7,187 nt of DNA. Origin: Pseudomonadota bacterium (lineage in GTDB: Bacteria > Pseudomonadota > Gammaproteobacteria > Xanthomonadales > Xanthomonadaceae). The position numbers and the translations under genes were made by a program. The notes under the pieces were generated by a model. That model did no database searches and was not told the DNA's origin. It saw only the letters and a program-made list of their open reading frames with translations. The DNA lies in NCBI GenBank assembly GCA_023386795.1, contig JAEWJB010000086.1:1-7187 (forward strand). Direction: 5' to 3'. Of the stretch, positions 1-6,087 are shown piece after piece (within the stretch, counting starts at the first letter, position 1; each line of letters opens with the position of its first letter).

Positions 1-41
1 ACGCTCCGCCCGCCACCCCGCCGCAGCCCGCCGCCGGCTGA
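1..41 (+). CDS. ctaC: Cytochrome c oxidase subunit II, C-terminal end only (partial)
   Basis: Reading from base 3, twelve codons give APPATPPQPAAG before a TGA at 39-41. An alanine/proline-rich tail directly upstream of subunit I fits the C-terminal extension of subunit II, the CuA-bearing periplasmic subunit that receives electrons from cytochrome c. In many proteobacteria ctaC immediately precedes ctaD. The CuA domain itself lies outside the window, so the call rests on position and composition alone. The spacer to the next start is 41 bases, and I see no terminator or promoter in it, so it probably shares a transcript with ctaD. Confidence 0.5.
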   Translation, partial: APPATPPQPAAG

Positions 42-82
42 GCCGCATACCCCGCAACGATTCGCAGAGGTAGTCCATCGTC

Positions 83-1687
83 ATGGCGCATTCCGCAGTC
101 GATTCCCACGGGCACCACCAGCAGAGTTTCGTCGAACGCTGGTTTTTCTCGACCAACCACAAGGATATCGGCACCCTCTACCTGGGGTTCTCGTTCCTGA
201 TGTTCATCGTCGGCGCGGCGATGAGCGTGATCATCCGCGCCGAGCTGGCGCAGCCGGGGCGACAGTTCGTCAGCCCCGAATTCTTCAACCAGATGACCAC
301 CGTGCACGCGCTGGTGATGATCTTCGGCGGCGTGATGCCGGCCTTCGTCGGCCTGGCCAACTGGATGATCCCGCTGCAGATCGGCGCGCCGGACATGGCG
401 CTGCCGCGCATGAACAACTGGTCGTTCTGGCTGCTGCCGGTGGCCTTCACGATGCTGCTGGTCACCCTGTTCCTGCCGGGCGGCGCGCCGGCCGGCGGCT
501 GGACGATGTACCCGCCGCTGATGCTGCAGGGCGGCTACAACGTGGCCTTCTCGGTGTTCGCCATCCACGTGGCCGGCATCAGCTCGATCATGGGCGCGAT
601 CAACATCATCGCCACGGTGCTCAACATGCGCGCGCCGGGCATCGACCTGCTGAAGATGCCGATCTTCTGCTGGGCCTGGCTGATCACCGCCTTCCTGCTG
701 ATCGCGGTGATGCCGGTGCTGGCCGGCGCGGTCACCATGCTGCTGACCGACAAGTTCTTCGGCACCTCGTTCTTCAATGCCGCCGGCGGCGGCGACCCGG
801 TGATGTACCAGCACATCTTCTGGTTCTTCGGGCACCCGGAGGTCTACATCATGATCCTGCCCGCCTTCGGCGTGGTCAGCGAGATCATCCCGACCTTCAG
901 CCGCAAGCCGCTGTTCGGCTACCAGGCCATGGTGTACGCCATCGCGGCGATCGCCTTCCTGAGCTTCATCGTCTGGGCCCACCACATGTTCACCGTGGGC
1001 ATGCCGCTGGGTGGCGAGATCTACTTCATGTTCGCCACCATGCTGATCTCGATCCCGACCGGCGTGAAGGTGTTCAACTGGGTCAGCACGATGTGGAAGG
1101 GCTCGCTGACCTTCGAGGCGCCGATGCTGTGGGCGGTCGCCTTCGTCATCCTGTTCACCATCGGCGGGTTCTCGGGCCTGATGCTGGCCATCGTGCCGGC
1201 CGACTTCCAGTACCACGACACCTACTTCGTCGTGGCGCACTTCCACTACGTGCTGGTGACCGGCGCGGTGTTCGCGCTGATCGCCGCGGTCTACTACTGG
1301 TGGCCGAAGTGGACCGGGCGCATGTACAACGAGCGCTGGGCGCAGTTCCACTTCTGGTGGACGATGGTCTTCGTCAACGTGCTGTTCTTCCCGCAGCACT
1401 TCCTGGGCCTGGCCGGCATGCCGCGCCGCATCCCGGACTACAACGTGGTGTTCGCCGACTGGAACCTGGTCAGCTCGATCGGTGCGTTCGGCATGTTCGT
1501 CACGCCGTTCCTGATGGCCGGCATCCTGCTGTCCTCGCTGCGCAGCGGCGCCAAGGCCGCCGACCGCGCCTGGGAAGGCGCGCGCGGCCTGGAATGGACG
1601 GTGCCCTCGCCGGCGCCTGCGCATACCTTCACCCTGCCGCCGGTGATCAAGCCGGGAGACCTGGCCCATGACGACATCAGCCACTGA
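83..1687 (+). CDS. ctaD: Cytochrome c oxidase subunit I (aa3 type)
   Basis: This is the catalytic, 12-span inner-membrane subunit. It reduces O2 to water at the heme a3/CuB site and pumps protons. At 534 residues it has normal length. Metal ligands are all present by family homology: H75 (TTVHALVMIF) and H388 bind low-spin heme a, H386 (VVAHFHY) binds heme a3, and H251, H300 and H301 (GHPEVY, AHHMFT) bind CuB. Y255 is the tyrosine expected to crosslink to H251. D-channel residues D104 and N111 (GAPDMALPRMNN) and E253 are present, as is the K-channel lysine K329 (PTGVKVFNW), so this is an A-type proton-pumping enzyme. The start follows an AGAGG at 66-70, a slightly long 12 bases away. Its last 20 bases overlap the next small gene. 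Nothing appears damaged. Confidence 0.99.
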   Translation: MAHSAVDSHGHHQQSFVERWFFSTNHKDIGTLYLGFSFLMFIVGAAMSVIIRAELAQPGRQFVSPEFFNQMTTVHALVMIFGGVMPAFVGLANWMIPLQIGAPDMALPRMNNWSFWLLPVAFTMLLVTLFLPGGAPAGGWTMYPPLMLQGGYNVAFSVFAIHVAGISSIMGAINIIATVLNMRAPGIDLLKMPIFCWAWLITAFLLIAVMPVLAGAVTMLLTDKFFGTSFFNAAGGGDPVMYQHIFWFFGHPEVYIMILPAFGVVSEIIPTFSRKPLFGYQAMVYAIAAIAFLSFIVWAHHMFTVGMPLGGEIYFMFATMLISIPTGVKVFNWVSTMWKGSLTFEAPMLWAVAFVILFTIGGFSGLMLAIVPADFQYHDTYFVVAHFHYVLVTGAVFALIAAVYYWWPKWTGRMYNERWAQFHFWWTMVFVNVLFFPQHFLGLAGMPRRIPDYNVVFADWNLVSSIGAFGMFVTPFLMAGILLSSLRSGAKAADRAWEGARGLEWTVPSPAPAHTFTLPPVIKPGDLAHDDISH

Positions 1688-1808
1688 TCCGGCCGCGGCC
1701 GAGCTGGCCCAGCGCCGCCGCCGCGCGCGGCATACCGCCACCGTGGTGGCGGTGGTCGCCGGGCTGGTCTATGTCGGCTTCATCCTGACCGGAGTGCTGG
1801 GGCGGTGA
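1668..1808 (+). CDS. Small single-span membrane protein between ctaD and ctaG (putative oxidase small assembly protein)
   Basis: This 46-residue ORF starts at an ATG inside the end of ctaD and stops at a TGA that overlaps the GTG start of ctaG. A GGGAG at 1654-1658, nine bases upstream of the ATG, is a good ribosome binding site. The N-terminal half is Ala-rich and then strongly basic (QRRRRARH, residues 15-22). It is followed by one hydrophobic segment (about 25-43, TVVAVVAGLVYVGFILTGVL) and the end GR. By the positive-inside rule the N-terminus faces the cytoplasm. Position and shape match the tiny proteins annotated in other proteobacteria as 'cytochrome oxidase small assembly protein'. 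I base the role on that resemblance; no catalytic or metal-binding residue is visible. Overlaps on both sides suggest translational coupling with subunit I and its copper chaperone. Confidence 0.8.
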   Translation: MTTSATDPAAAELAQRRRRARHTATVVAVVAGLVYVGFILTGVLGR

Positions 1809-2395
1809 ACGCGCCGCTGCCGCCGACCCAAGCCAACGCCGGCCTGCTCAAGCTGGTCGGCGTGGTGCTGGCGGCGTTCGTGCTCACCTTTTCGCTGGTG
1901 CCGCTGTACCGCATCGCCTGCGAAAAGGTGTTCGGCATCCGCGTCGAGCGTGGGCCGGGCTCGGGCCGCATGGCCGTGGCCACGCCGGCCGGCGAGCGCC
2001 GCGTGCGCGTGGAATTCGACGGCAGCGTCAATTCGCGCCTGCCCTGGGCCTTCCATCCAGAGCAGGAATCGATGGAAGTGGTGCCCGGCCAGCTCAACGA
2101 GGCGCTGTACTTCGCCCGCAACGAAAGCGACCACGCCGTGGTCGGCAGCGCGGTACCCTCGGTGGCGCCCGCGCGCGCCTCGGGCTATTTCAGCAAGACC
2201 GAATGCTTCTGCTTTACCGCCCAGACCCTGCAGGCCGGCGAGCAGCGCGACATGCCGCTGCGCTTCATCGTCGACCCCAACCTGCCGGCGGATGTCCACA
2301 CGATCACGCTGTCGTACACCTTCTACCGCAATGACGCACTGACTTCCGAGCTGTCGACGGGCGCGCCGGCTGGCGCACCCAAGGCCGCGCCCTGA
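1805..2395 (+). CDS. ctaG: Cytochrome c oxidase assembly protein CtaG/Cox11 (CuB chaperone)
   Basis: This 196-residue Cox11-family protein delivers copper to the CuB site of subunit I. It has a short cytoplasmic N-terminus, one membrane span (about residues 14-36) and a periplasmic immunoglobulin-like domain. The copper-binding pair sits in CFCFTAQ (C134 and C136). A third conserved cysteine, C39, follows the span in YRIACEKVFG. The end carries the family signature VDPNLP...ITLSYTFY. The GTG start overlaps the TGA of the preceding small gene (GTGA at 1805-1808), and GGAG at 1791-1794 lies ten bases upstream. Length and start agree with the family. The tail after the conserved domain is a short Ala/Pro-rich stretch. 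The gap to ctaE is 32 bases, so the two are almost certainly cotranscribed. Confidence 0.97.
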   Translation: MNAPLPPTQANAGLLKLVGVVLAAFVLTFSLVPLYRIACEKVFGIRVERGPGSGRMAVATPAGERRVRVEFDGSVNSRLPWAFHPEQESMEVVPGQLNEALYFARNESDHAVVGSAVPSVAPARASGYFSKTECFCFTAQTLQAGEQRDMPLRFIVDPNLPADVHTITLSYTFYRNDALTSELSTGAPAGAPKAAP

Positions 2396-2427
2396 GTCCA
2401 TCGAAACCCGATCCCGGAAACGACGCC

Positions 2428-3306
2428 ATGGCCGAACACAGTCCCGCCGATGCCAACGCCTATTTCGTGCCCACGCAAAGCCGCTGGCCGTTCATCGGCT
2501 CGATCGCGATGCTGGTCACGATGGTGGGCGTCGCCTCCTGGCTCAACGACGCCGGGTGGGGCCGCTGGACCTTCTTCGCCGGCGTGGCGATGCTGGTGGC
2601 GACGTTGTTCATGTGGTTCGGCGATGTCATCCGCGAATCCAACGGCGGGCGCTACAACCACCAGGTGGGCGTCTCCTTCCGCATGGGGATGGTGTGGTTC
2701 ATCTTCTCGGAGGTGATGTTCTTCGGCGCCTTCTTCGGCGCGCTGTTCTACACCCGCGTCCTCGGCCTGCACTGGCTGGGCGGCCACGGCGACGGGGTGA
2801 TGACCAACGAGCTGCTGTGGAACGGCTATTCCGCCGCCTGGCCGACCAATGGCCCCGGTGGGGTCGGCGGGCATTTCCAGACCATCCCGGCGTGGGGCCT
2901 GCCGCTGATCAACACGCTGATCCTGCTCAGCTCCGGCGTGACGCTCACCATCGCCCACCACGCGCTCAAGGCCGGCCACCGCAGCCAGTTGCTGCTGTGG
3001 CAGGGCGTGACCGTGCTGCTGGGCTGCACCTTCCTCTACTTCCAGGCCGAGGAATACCTGCACGCCTACCATGAGCTCAACCTGACGCTGGGCTCGGGCA
3101 TCTACGGCTCCACGTTCTTCATGCTCACCGGCTTCCACGGCATGCACGTGGCGCTGGGCACGATCATGCTGATCGTGATGTGGCTGCGCGCCGCGCGCGG
3201 GCATTTCACCCGCGACCACCATTTCGCCTTCGAAGCGGCCGCCTGGTACTGGCACTTCGTCGACGTGGTGTGGCTGGCGCTGTTCCTGTTCGTCTACGTG
3301 CTGTAA
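2428..3306 (+). CDS. ctaE: Cytochrome c oxidase subunit III
   Basis: This 292-residue heme-copper oxidase subunit III has about seven hydrophobic segments (roughly residues 20-38, 46-66, 88-108, 157-178, 187-206, 228-250 and 272-292). The subunit carries no redox centre; in the family it stabilises subunit I and sustains proton uptake into the D channel. Visible signatures are FSEVMFFGAFF with the conserved buried glutamate E95, YFQAEEY (204-210), GFHGMHVALG (235-244) and the C-terminal WHFVDVVWLALF (275-286). The loop between the third and fourth segments (about 110-155) is long, rich in Gly and Trp, and typical of proteobacterial CtaE. The ATG is preceded by GGAAA at 2416-2420. The TAA stop lies nine bases from the stop of a convergent gene. 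Confidence 0.98.
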   Translation: MAEHSPADANAYFVPTQSRWPFIGSIAMLVTMVGVASWLNDAGWGRWTFFAGVAMLVATLFMWFGDVIRESNGGRYNHQVGVSFRMGMVWFIFSEVMFFGAFFGALFYTRVLGLHWLGGHGDGVMTNELLWNGYSAAWPTNGPGGVGGHFQTIPAWGLPLINTLILLSSGVTLTIAHHALKAGHRSQLLLWQGVTVLLGCTFLYFQAEEYLHAYHELNLTLGSGIYGSTFFMLTGFHGMHVALGTIMLIVMWLRAARGHFTRDHHFAFEAAAWYWHFVDVVWLALFLFVYVL

Positions 3307-3307
3307 G

Positions 3308-3329
3308 CGCGCGGCCTACAGGCCGTGCG
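3308..3329. other. Hairpin between convergent ctaE and DUF2909 gene ends
   Basis: Bases 3308-3316 pair with 3321-3329 around a TACA loop: nine pairs, one of them G-T. It sits across the nine-base gap between the two facing stop codons and includes the CTA that is the minus-strand stop. No T tract follows on either strand, so it is not a standard intrinsic terminator. It could slow polymerase or stabilise both 3' ends, or it could be chance in GC-rich DNA. Confidence 0.4.
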
Positions 3330-3528
3330 GCTTGATCCAGCCGGTCCAGATGCCGACGATGACCAGCACGATCAACGCCACCGACAACGCGATGCGACGG
3401 GTGAGTGCATTGACCGTGCGCTTGCTGTCCTCGCGGTCGGTCAACAGGTAGTACAGCCCCGCGCCGAGTTGCCAGACGATGACCAGCAGGAACGCGACAA
3501 TCAGCAGGGTCTTGAGCGAGTCGTTCAC
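3316..3528 (-). CDS. Twin transmembrane protein (DUF2909 family)
   Basis: This 70-residue protein has two hydrophobic spans (about residues 6-28 and 46-63) joined by a charged loop, LLTDREDSKRTVNALTRR. It ends in GWIKPHGL. That loop and the W-I-x-P-H-G end are, as I recall the family, hallmarks of DUF2909, which is usually found next to cytochrome oxidase genes. Its function is not established; an assembly or stability role is an inference from context. The start is a GTG, reached by family length and by LKTLLIV at the N-terminus. Upstream, GCGGGA is a weak ribosome binding site. The same minus-strand frame stays open far upstream, but that extension has no membrane character and lies antisense to SURF1, so I exclude it. 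It is the only minus-strand gene in the cluster. Confidence 0.9.
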   Translation of the reverse strand: MNDSLKTLLIVAFLLVIVWQLGAGLYYLLTDREDSKRTVNALTRRIALSVALIVLVIVGIWTGWIKPHGL

Positions 3529-3560
3529 GGGGGTCCCGCAGGCCGGTAGGGAAGCCGCAT
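3525..3560 (-). CDS. Candidate 11-codon leader ORF ahead of the DUF2909 gene
   Basis: On the minus strand AAAAGGAG (3572 down to 3565), the best ribosome-binding match I noticed in the window, is followed after four bases by an ATG at 3560-3558. The ORF reads MRLPYRPAGPP and stops at a TGA (3527-3525). That TGA overlaps the GTG start of the DUF2909 gene as GTGA. The DUF2909 gene itself has a weak site, so terminating ribosomes could reinitiate there. The ORF is in a different frame from the DUF2909 gene. It might be a translational leader, or it may be coincidence; there is no homology to lean on. Confidence 0.35.
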   Translation of the reverse strand: MRLPYRPAGPP

Positions 3561-3585
3561 TGCACTCCTTTTGCCGGCCGCTGTC
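3529..3585. promoter_or_regulatory. Divergent spacer between DUF2909 gene and SURF1
   Basis: This 57-base spacer separates two divergent starts. It should hold 5' signals for both genes, but I find no convincing -35/-10 pair on either strand. The minus strand carries the strong AAGGAG described for the leader ORF. The plus strand has no purine-rich site at a proper distance from the SURF1 ATG. SURF1 may therefore be expressed by read-through from ctaE or from a promoter I cannot recognise. Confidence 0.3.
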
Positions 3586-4320
3586 ATGACGCGCCACCAC
3601 ACGCCGCTGGCGGGCTGGCTGCTCGCCCTGGGGGTGGCCGCCGCTTTCGTGATGCTTGGCCGTTGGCAGCTGCAGCGCATGCACGAAAAGGAAGCGCTGC
3701 TGGTGCAGGCCAGCCAGGTGCGCGCGCATCCGCGCACGCTCGACGAAGCGCTTGCCCGTCCGGACAAGTTGCAATGGGTGAGCGGGGACGTCGACCTGCA
3801 GCCGCAGCAGATCCTGCTCGACAACCAGCTGCGCGATGGCCGCGCCGGCGTGCGTGTCTACCAGCCCGCGCGCAGCGCCGCCGGCCGCTGGCTGCTGGTG
3901 GAGCTGGGCTGGTGGCCGCTGCCGCCGGACCGCCAACTGCCCGCGCTGGTGCCCATTACCGGCTTGCACGCCGTGCGTGGCCTGCTGGCGCCGCCGCCTT
4001 CGGCCGGGCTGCGCCTGGGCCCGGCGATGGGTGCCACGGCGCAGCCTTCGACCTGGCTGGCGACGCGCATCGAGCCGGCCGCGGTCACGCGCGCCACGGG
4101 CAGGCGCGACATATCGTCGCAGGTGCTCCGTCTCGATCCCGCGCTGCCGCTGGGCTATGCCCGCGACCTCGACGTGCTGCCCAACACCTTGCCACCCGCG
4201 CGGCACCTCGCTTACGCCGTGCAGTGGTTCGGGCTGGCCGCCGCGGTACTGGCCACGCCGCTCGTGCTGGCGTGGCGCCGCCGCCGGAGTCGCCGGCAGG
4301 CGCGAATCGCCACACCATGA
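3586..4320 (+). CDS. SURF1 family cytochrome oxidase assembly protein
   Basis: SURF1 (Shy1) is an inner-membrane factor that helps heme a enter subunit I. The 244-residue protein has the family architecture: a span near the N-terminus (about 9-25) running into LGRWQLQRMHEKEALL, a periplasmic domain, and a second span near the C-terminus (about 210-229). Family signatures are GRWQ (25-28), ILLDNQ (76-81), LVELGWWPLPPDR (104-116) and the end motif RHLAYAVQWFGLA (206-218) with H207, Y210 and W214. I chose the ATG at 3586. An in-frame TTG at 3571 would add five residues and has no better ribosome site. The basic tail RRRRSRRQAR anchors the C-terminus in the cytoplasm. The stop overlaps an ATG (ATGA), linking it to the genes that follow. 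Confidence 0.95.
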   Translation: MTRHHTPLAGWLLALGVAAAFVMLGRWQLQRMHEKEALLVQASQVRAHPRTLDEALARPDKLQWVSGDVDLQPQQILLDNQLRDGRAGVRVYQPARSAAGRWLLVELGWWPLPPDRQLPALVPITGLHAVRGLLAPPPSAGLRLGPAMGATAQPSTWLATRIEPAAVTRATGRRDISSQVLRLDPALPLGYARDLDVLPNTLPPARHLAYAVQWFGLAAAVLATPLVLAWRRRRSRRQARIATP

Positions 4321-4337
4321 GAAAATCCCTCGCATGA
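4317..4337 (+). CDS. Candidate 6-codon bridging ORF between SURF1 and the SCO-like gene
   Basis: An ATG at 4317-4319 overlaps the SURF1 stop as ATGA and reads MRKSLA. It stops at a TGA (4335-4337) that overlaps the ATG of the next gene, again as ATGA. It could pass ribosomes from one gene to the next across a frame difference. The arrangement is plain in the sequence, but whether it is translated is unknown and chance is likely for so short an ORF. Confidence 0.25.
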   Translation: MRKSLA

Positions 4338-4909
4338 CCTCTCCTTCCCTGGCGACGGCCGCTTCCGGCCGACGTGGCCGCGGCAAGCTGATCGGCCTGT
4401 TCGCCTTGTTCTTCGGCACCCTGTTGGTGGCCGGGATCCTGCGCTTCAGCGGCTGGCAGCCGGCCGGCCACCGCAACCACGGCGAAATGCTTTCGCCGCC
4501 GGTGGACCTGCGCGCGCGCGCGCCGCGGCTGGCCGACGGCACGCCCTACGCGTGGCAGCCGCAGGCACGCATCTGGCGCGTGGCGCTGGCCCCGGCGCCG
4601 GACTGCGGCGCGGCGTGCGTGACGCTGGCCGCCGATATCGACCATGCCTGGCAGATGCTCGGCCACAATGCCGACCAGGTGGAGGTGTTGTGGCTGGGCA
4701 CGCCGCCGGCCGGCTTGCCGGCGATGCCGGAGCTGCGCGTGCTGCAGGCCGACCCGGCGCTGCGCGCGATGCTGCCGCGCGTGGACGACGCGCAGGGCAC
4801 GCCGGTGTACGTGATCGACCCCAATGGCTTCGTGATCCTGCGTTATGCCCCGGGCTTCGATGCCGGCGGCCTGCGCCAGGACCTGGCCAAGCTGCTGAAA
4901 CTGATGTGA
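4334..4909 (+). CDS. Membrane-anchored thioredoxin/SCO-like protein in oxidase cluster
   Basis: This 191-residue protein lies between SURF1 and heme A synthase, where many proteobacteria carry an uncharacterised membrane protein. It has a basic N-terminus (RRGRGK, 13-18), one span (about 19-36) and a periplasmic domain. NHGEMLSPP (48-56) precedes the domain. C91 and C95 form a CxxxC (CGAAC) after the first predicted strand, and VYVIDPNGFVILRY (158-171) resembles the late strand-turn-strand of the SCO1/thioredoxin fold. The layout suggests a degenerate SCO-like protein. The histidine that SCO copper chaperones have shortly before this late strand is not visible (DDAQGTPVYVID), and no proline follows the second cysteine. 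Copper transfer is therefore uncertain; a thiol role, or loss of activity, is possible. The ATG at 4334 suits the anchor. The gene is nine bases from ctaA. Confidence 0.75.
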   Translation: MTSPSLATAASGRRGRGKLIGLFALFFGTLLVAGILRFSGWQPAGHRNHGEMLSPPVDLRARAPRLADGTPYAWQPQARIWRVALAPAPDCGAACVTLAADIDHAWQMLGHNADQVEVLWLGTPPAGLPAMPELRVLQADPALRAMLPRVDDAQGTPVYVIDPNGFVILRYAPGFDAGGLRQDLAKLLKLM

Positions 4910-4918
4910 GCTGACTGG

Positions 4919-6082
4919 ATGAACCTGTTTGCGCGCCCGGCGCTGTTCCGGCATTTCCACCGCATGGCCTGGCTGGCAGCCCTGATGACCGCCAGCACGA
5001 TCATGTTCGGCTCGTTCGTGCGCCTGTCCGACGCCGGGCTGAGCTGCCCGGATTGGCCGACCTGCTATGGCCGCGTGACGTGGCCGCAGACGGCCGACGA
5101 AGCCAACGCGCATGTCGCCAGCAAGATCCGTCCGCTGGAAACGCACAAGGCGTGGCGCGAGCAGGTGCACCGTTTCCTCGCGGGCGCGCTGGGCATCGAA
5201 ATCCTGGTGCTGGCCCTGTTGGCGGCGCGCCGCCGGCGCGCGGGCATCGCGCAGATCGTGACCGCTGCGGTGCTGGTGGCGTTGTCGATCCCGCTCTACA
5301 TGTCGGGGCAGCACGAGGCCGGCGCCGGGGTGGCGTTGGCGGGCGTGGCCATCCTGCTGTTCGCGGCGATGCGGTGGTCCAACGAGGACCTGGCGCGGGT
5401 GGCCGTACTGACGCTGTGCACGGTGATCTTCCAGGCGCTGCTGGGCATGTGGACGGTGACGTTGCTGCTCAAGCCCATCGTGGTGATGGGCCACCTGCTC
5501 GGCGGCATGCTGATGTTCGCGCTGCTGGTGTGGATGGCCTGGCGTGCCACACACCTGCCGATCACCCTGGCCGATGCGCAGCGCCTGAAGTGGATGGTGC
5601 GCGTGGGCGTGCTGCTGCTGGTGGTGCAGATTTCCCTGGGGGGCTGGGTCAGCGCCAACTACGCGGCGCTGGCCTGTGGCGGCGGCGACTGGTCGGCGGA
5701 CAACTTCCCGCGCTGCGTGAGCCAATGGTGGCCGCCGCATGATTTCGCCGAGGGGTTCACCCTGTGGCGCGGCATCGGCGTGGACTACGAAGGTGGCGTG
5801 CTCGATGGCGCCTCGCGCATCGCGATCCAGATGGCGCACCGCCTGATGGCGGTGGTGGCCGGCCTGTACCTGCTGTGGCTGTCGTGGCGGCTGGCGCGCA
5901 CGCCGAGCATGCGTGGCTGGGCCACGGCACTGGGCCTGCTGGTGGTGCTGCAGGTGACACTGGGTATCCTCAACGTCAAGCTGGCGCTACCGCTGGCAGT
6001 GGCGGTGCTGCACAACGGCGGGGCGGTGGCCTTGCTGTTCGTGCTGGTCAGCCTGCTCGCGCGCCTGCGCGCGCCGGAGTGA
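4919..6082 (+). CDS. ctaA: Heme A synthase (COX15/CtaA)
   Basis: This enzyme oxidises the C8 methyl of heme o to the formyl group of heme a, using an eight-span membrane fold with two homologous halves. All four heme-ligand histidines are present: H84 (REQVHRFLAG), H192 (GHLLGG), H307 (QMAHRLMAV) and H365 (VLHNGG). E81, the conserved glutamate three residues before H84, is also there. The first periplasmic loop has LSCPDWPTCYG with the cysteine pair C43 and C49. A second pair, C253 and C266, lies in the matching loop of the second half, before QWWPPHDF. Length is 387 residues, within the usual gammaproteobacterial range. The ATG follows GTGAG at 4906-4910 by eight bases. The product is needed only for a-type heme, which matches the aa3 oxidase encoded upstream. 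ctaB begins five bases after its stop. Confidence 0.97.
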   Translation: MNLFARPALFRHFHRMAWLAALMTASTIMFGSFVRLSDAGLSCPDWPTCYGRVTWPQTADEANAHVASKIRPLETHKAWREQVHRFLAGALGIEILVLALLAARRRRAGIAQIVTAAVLVALSIPLYMSGQHEAGAGVALAGVAILLFAAMRWSNEDLARVAVLTLCTVIFQALLGMWTVTLLLKPIVVMGHLLGGMLMFALLVWMAWRATHLPITLADAQRLKWMVRVGVLLLVVQISLGGWVSANYAALACGGGDWSADNFPRCVSQWWPPHDFAEGFTLWRGIGVDYEGGVLDGASRIAIQMAHRLMAVVAGLYLLWLSWRLARTPSMRGWATALGLLVVLQVTLGILNVKLALPLAVAVLHNGGAVALLFVLVSLLARLRAPE

Positions 6083-6087
6083 GGGCG

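Noticed and set aside
3469..3505. TTGCCA ... GACAAT as a SURF1 promoter inside the DUF2909 gene
   Set aside because: The boxes are about 21 bases apart, too far for a normal sigma-70 promoter, and the match is weak.
3836..4333. N-terminal 166-codon extension of the SCO-like gene
   Set aside because: It overlaps SURF1 in another frame and is Arg/Cys/Pro-rich. The ATG at 4334 gives a sensible basic N-terminus and membrane anchor.
3316..4542. Long minus-strand reading frame extending the DUF2909 gene to 408 codons
   Set aside because: Only the last 70 codons have family and membrane character. The rest is Arg/Gln/Ala-rich translation antisense to SURF1 and the SCO-like gene, typical of open frames in GC-rich DNA.
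4085..5839. 584-codon minus-strand open frame
   Set aside because: It is antisense to SURF1, the SCO-like gene and ctaA, all well supported. Its composition (His, Gln, Arg, Ala repeats) is that of a shadow frame.
5764..6087. N-terminal 108-codon extension of cyoE
   Set aside because: The upstream part is out of frame with ctaA but lies within it and has no membrane or UbiA character. The ATG at 6088 gives the normal CtaB N-terminus (RDYWDLTKPKV) and has a GGAG site.
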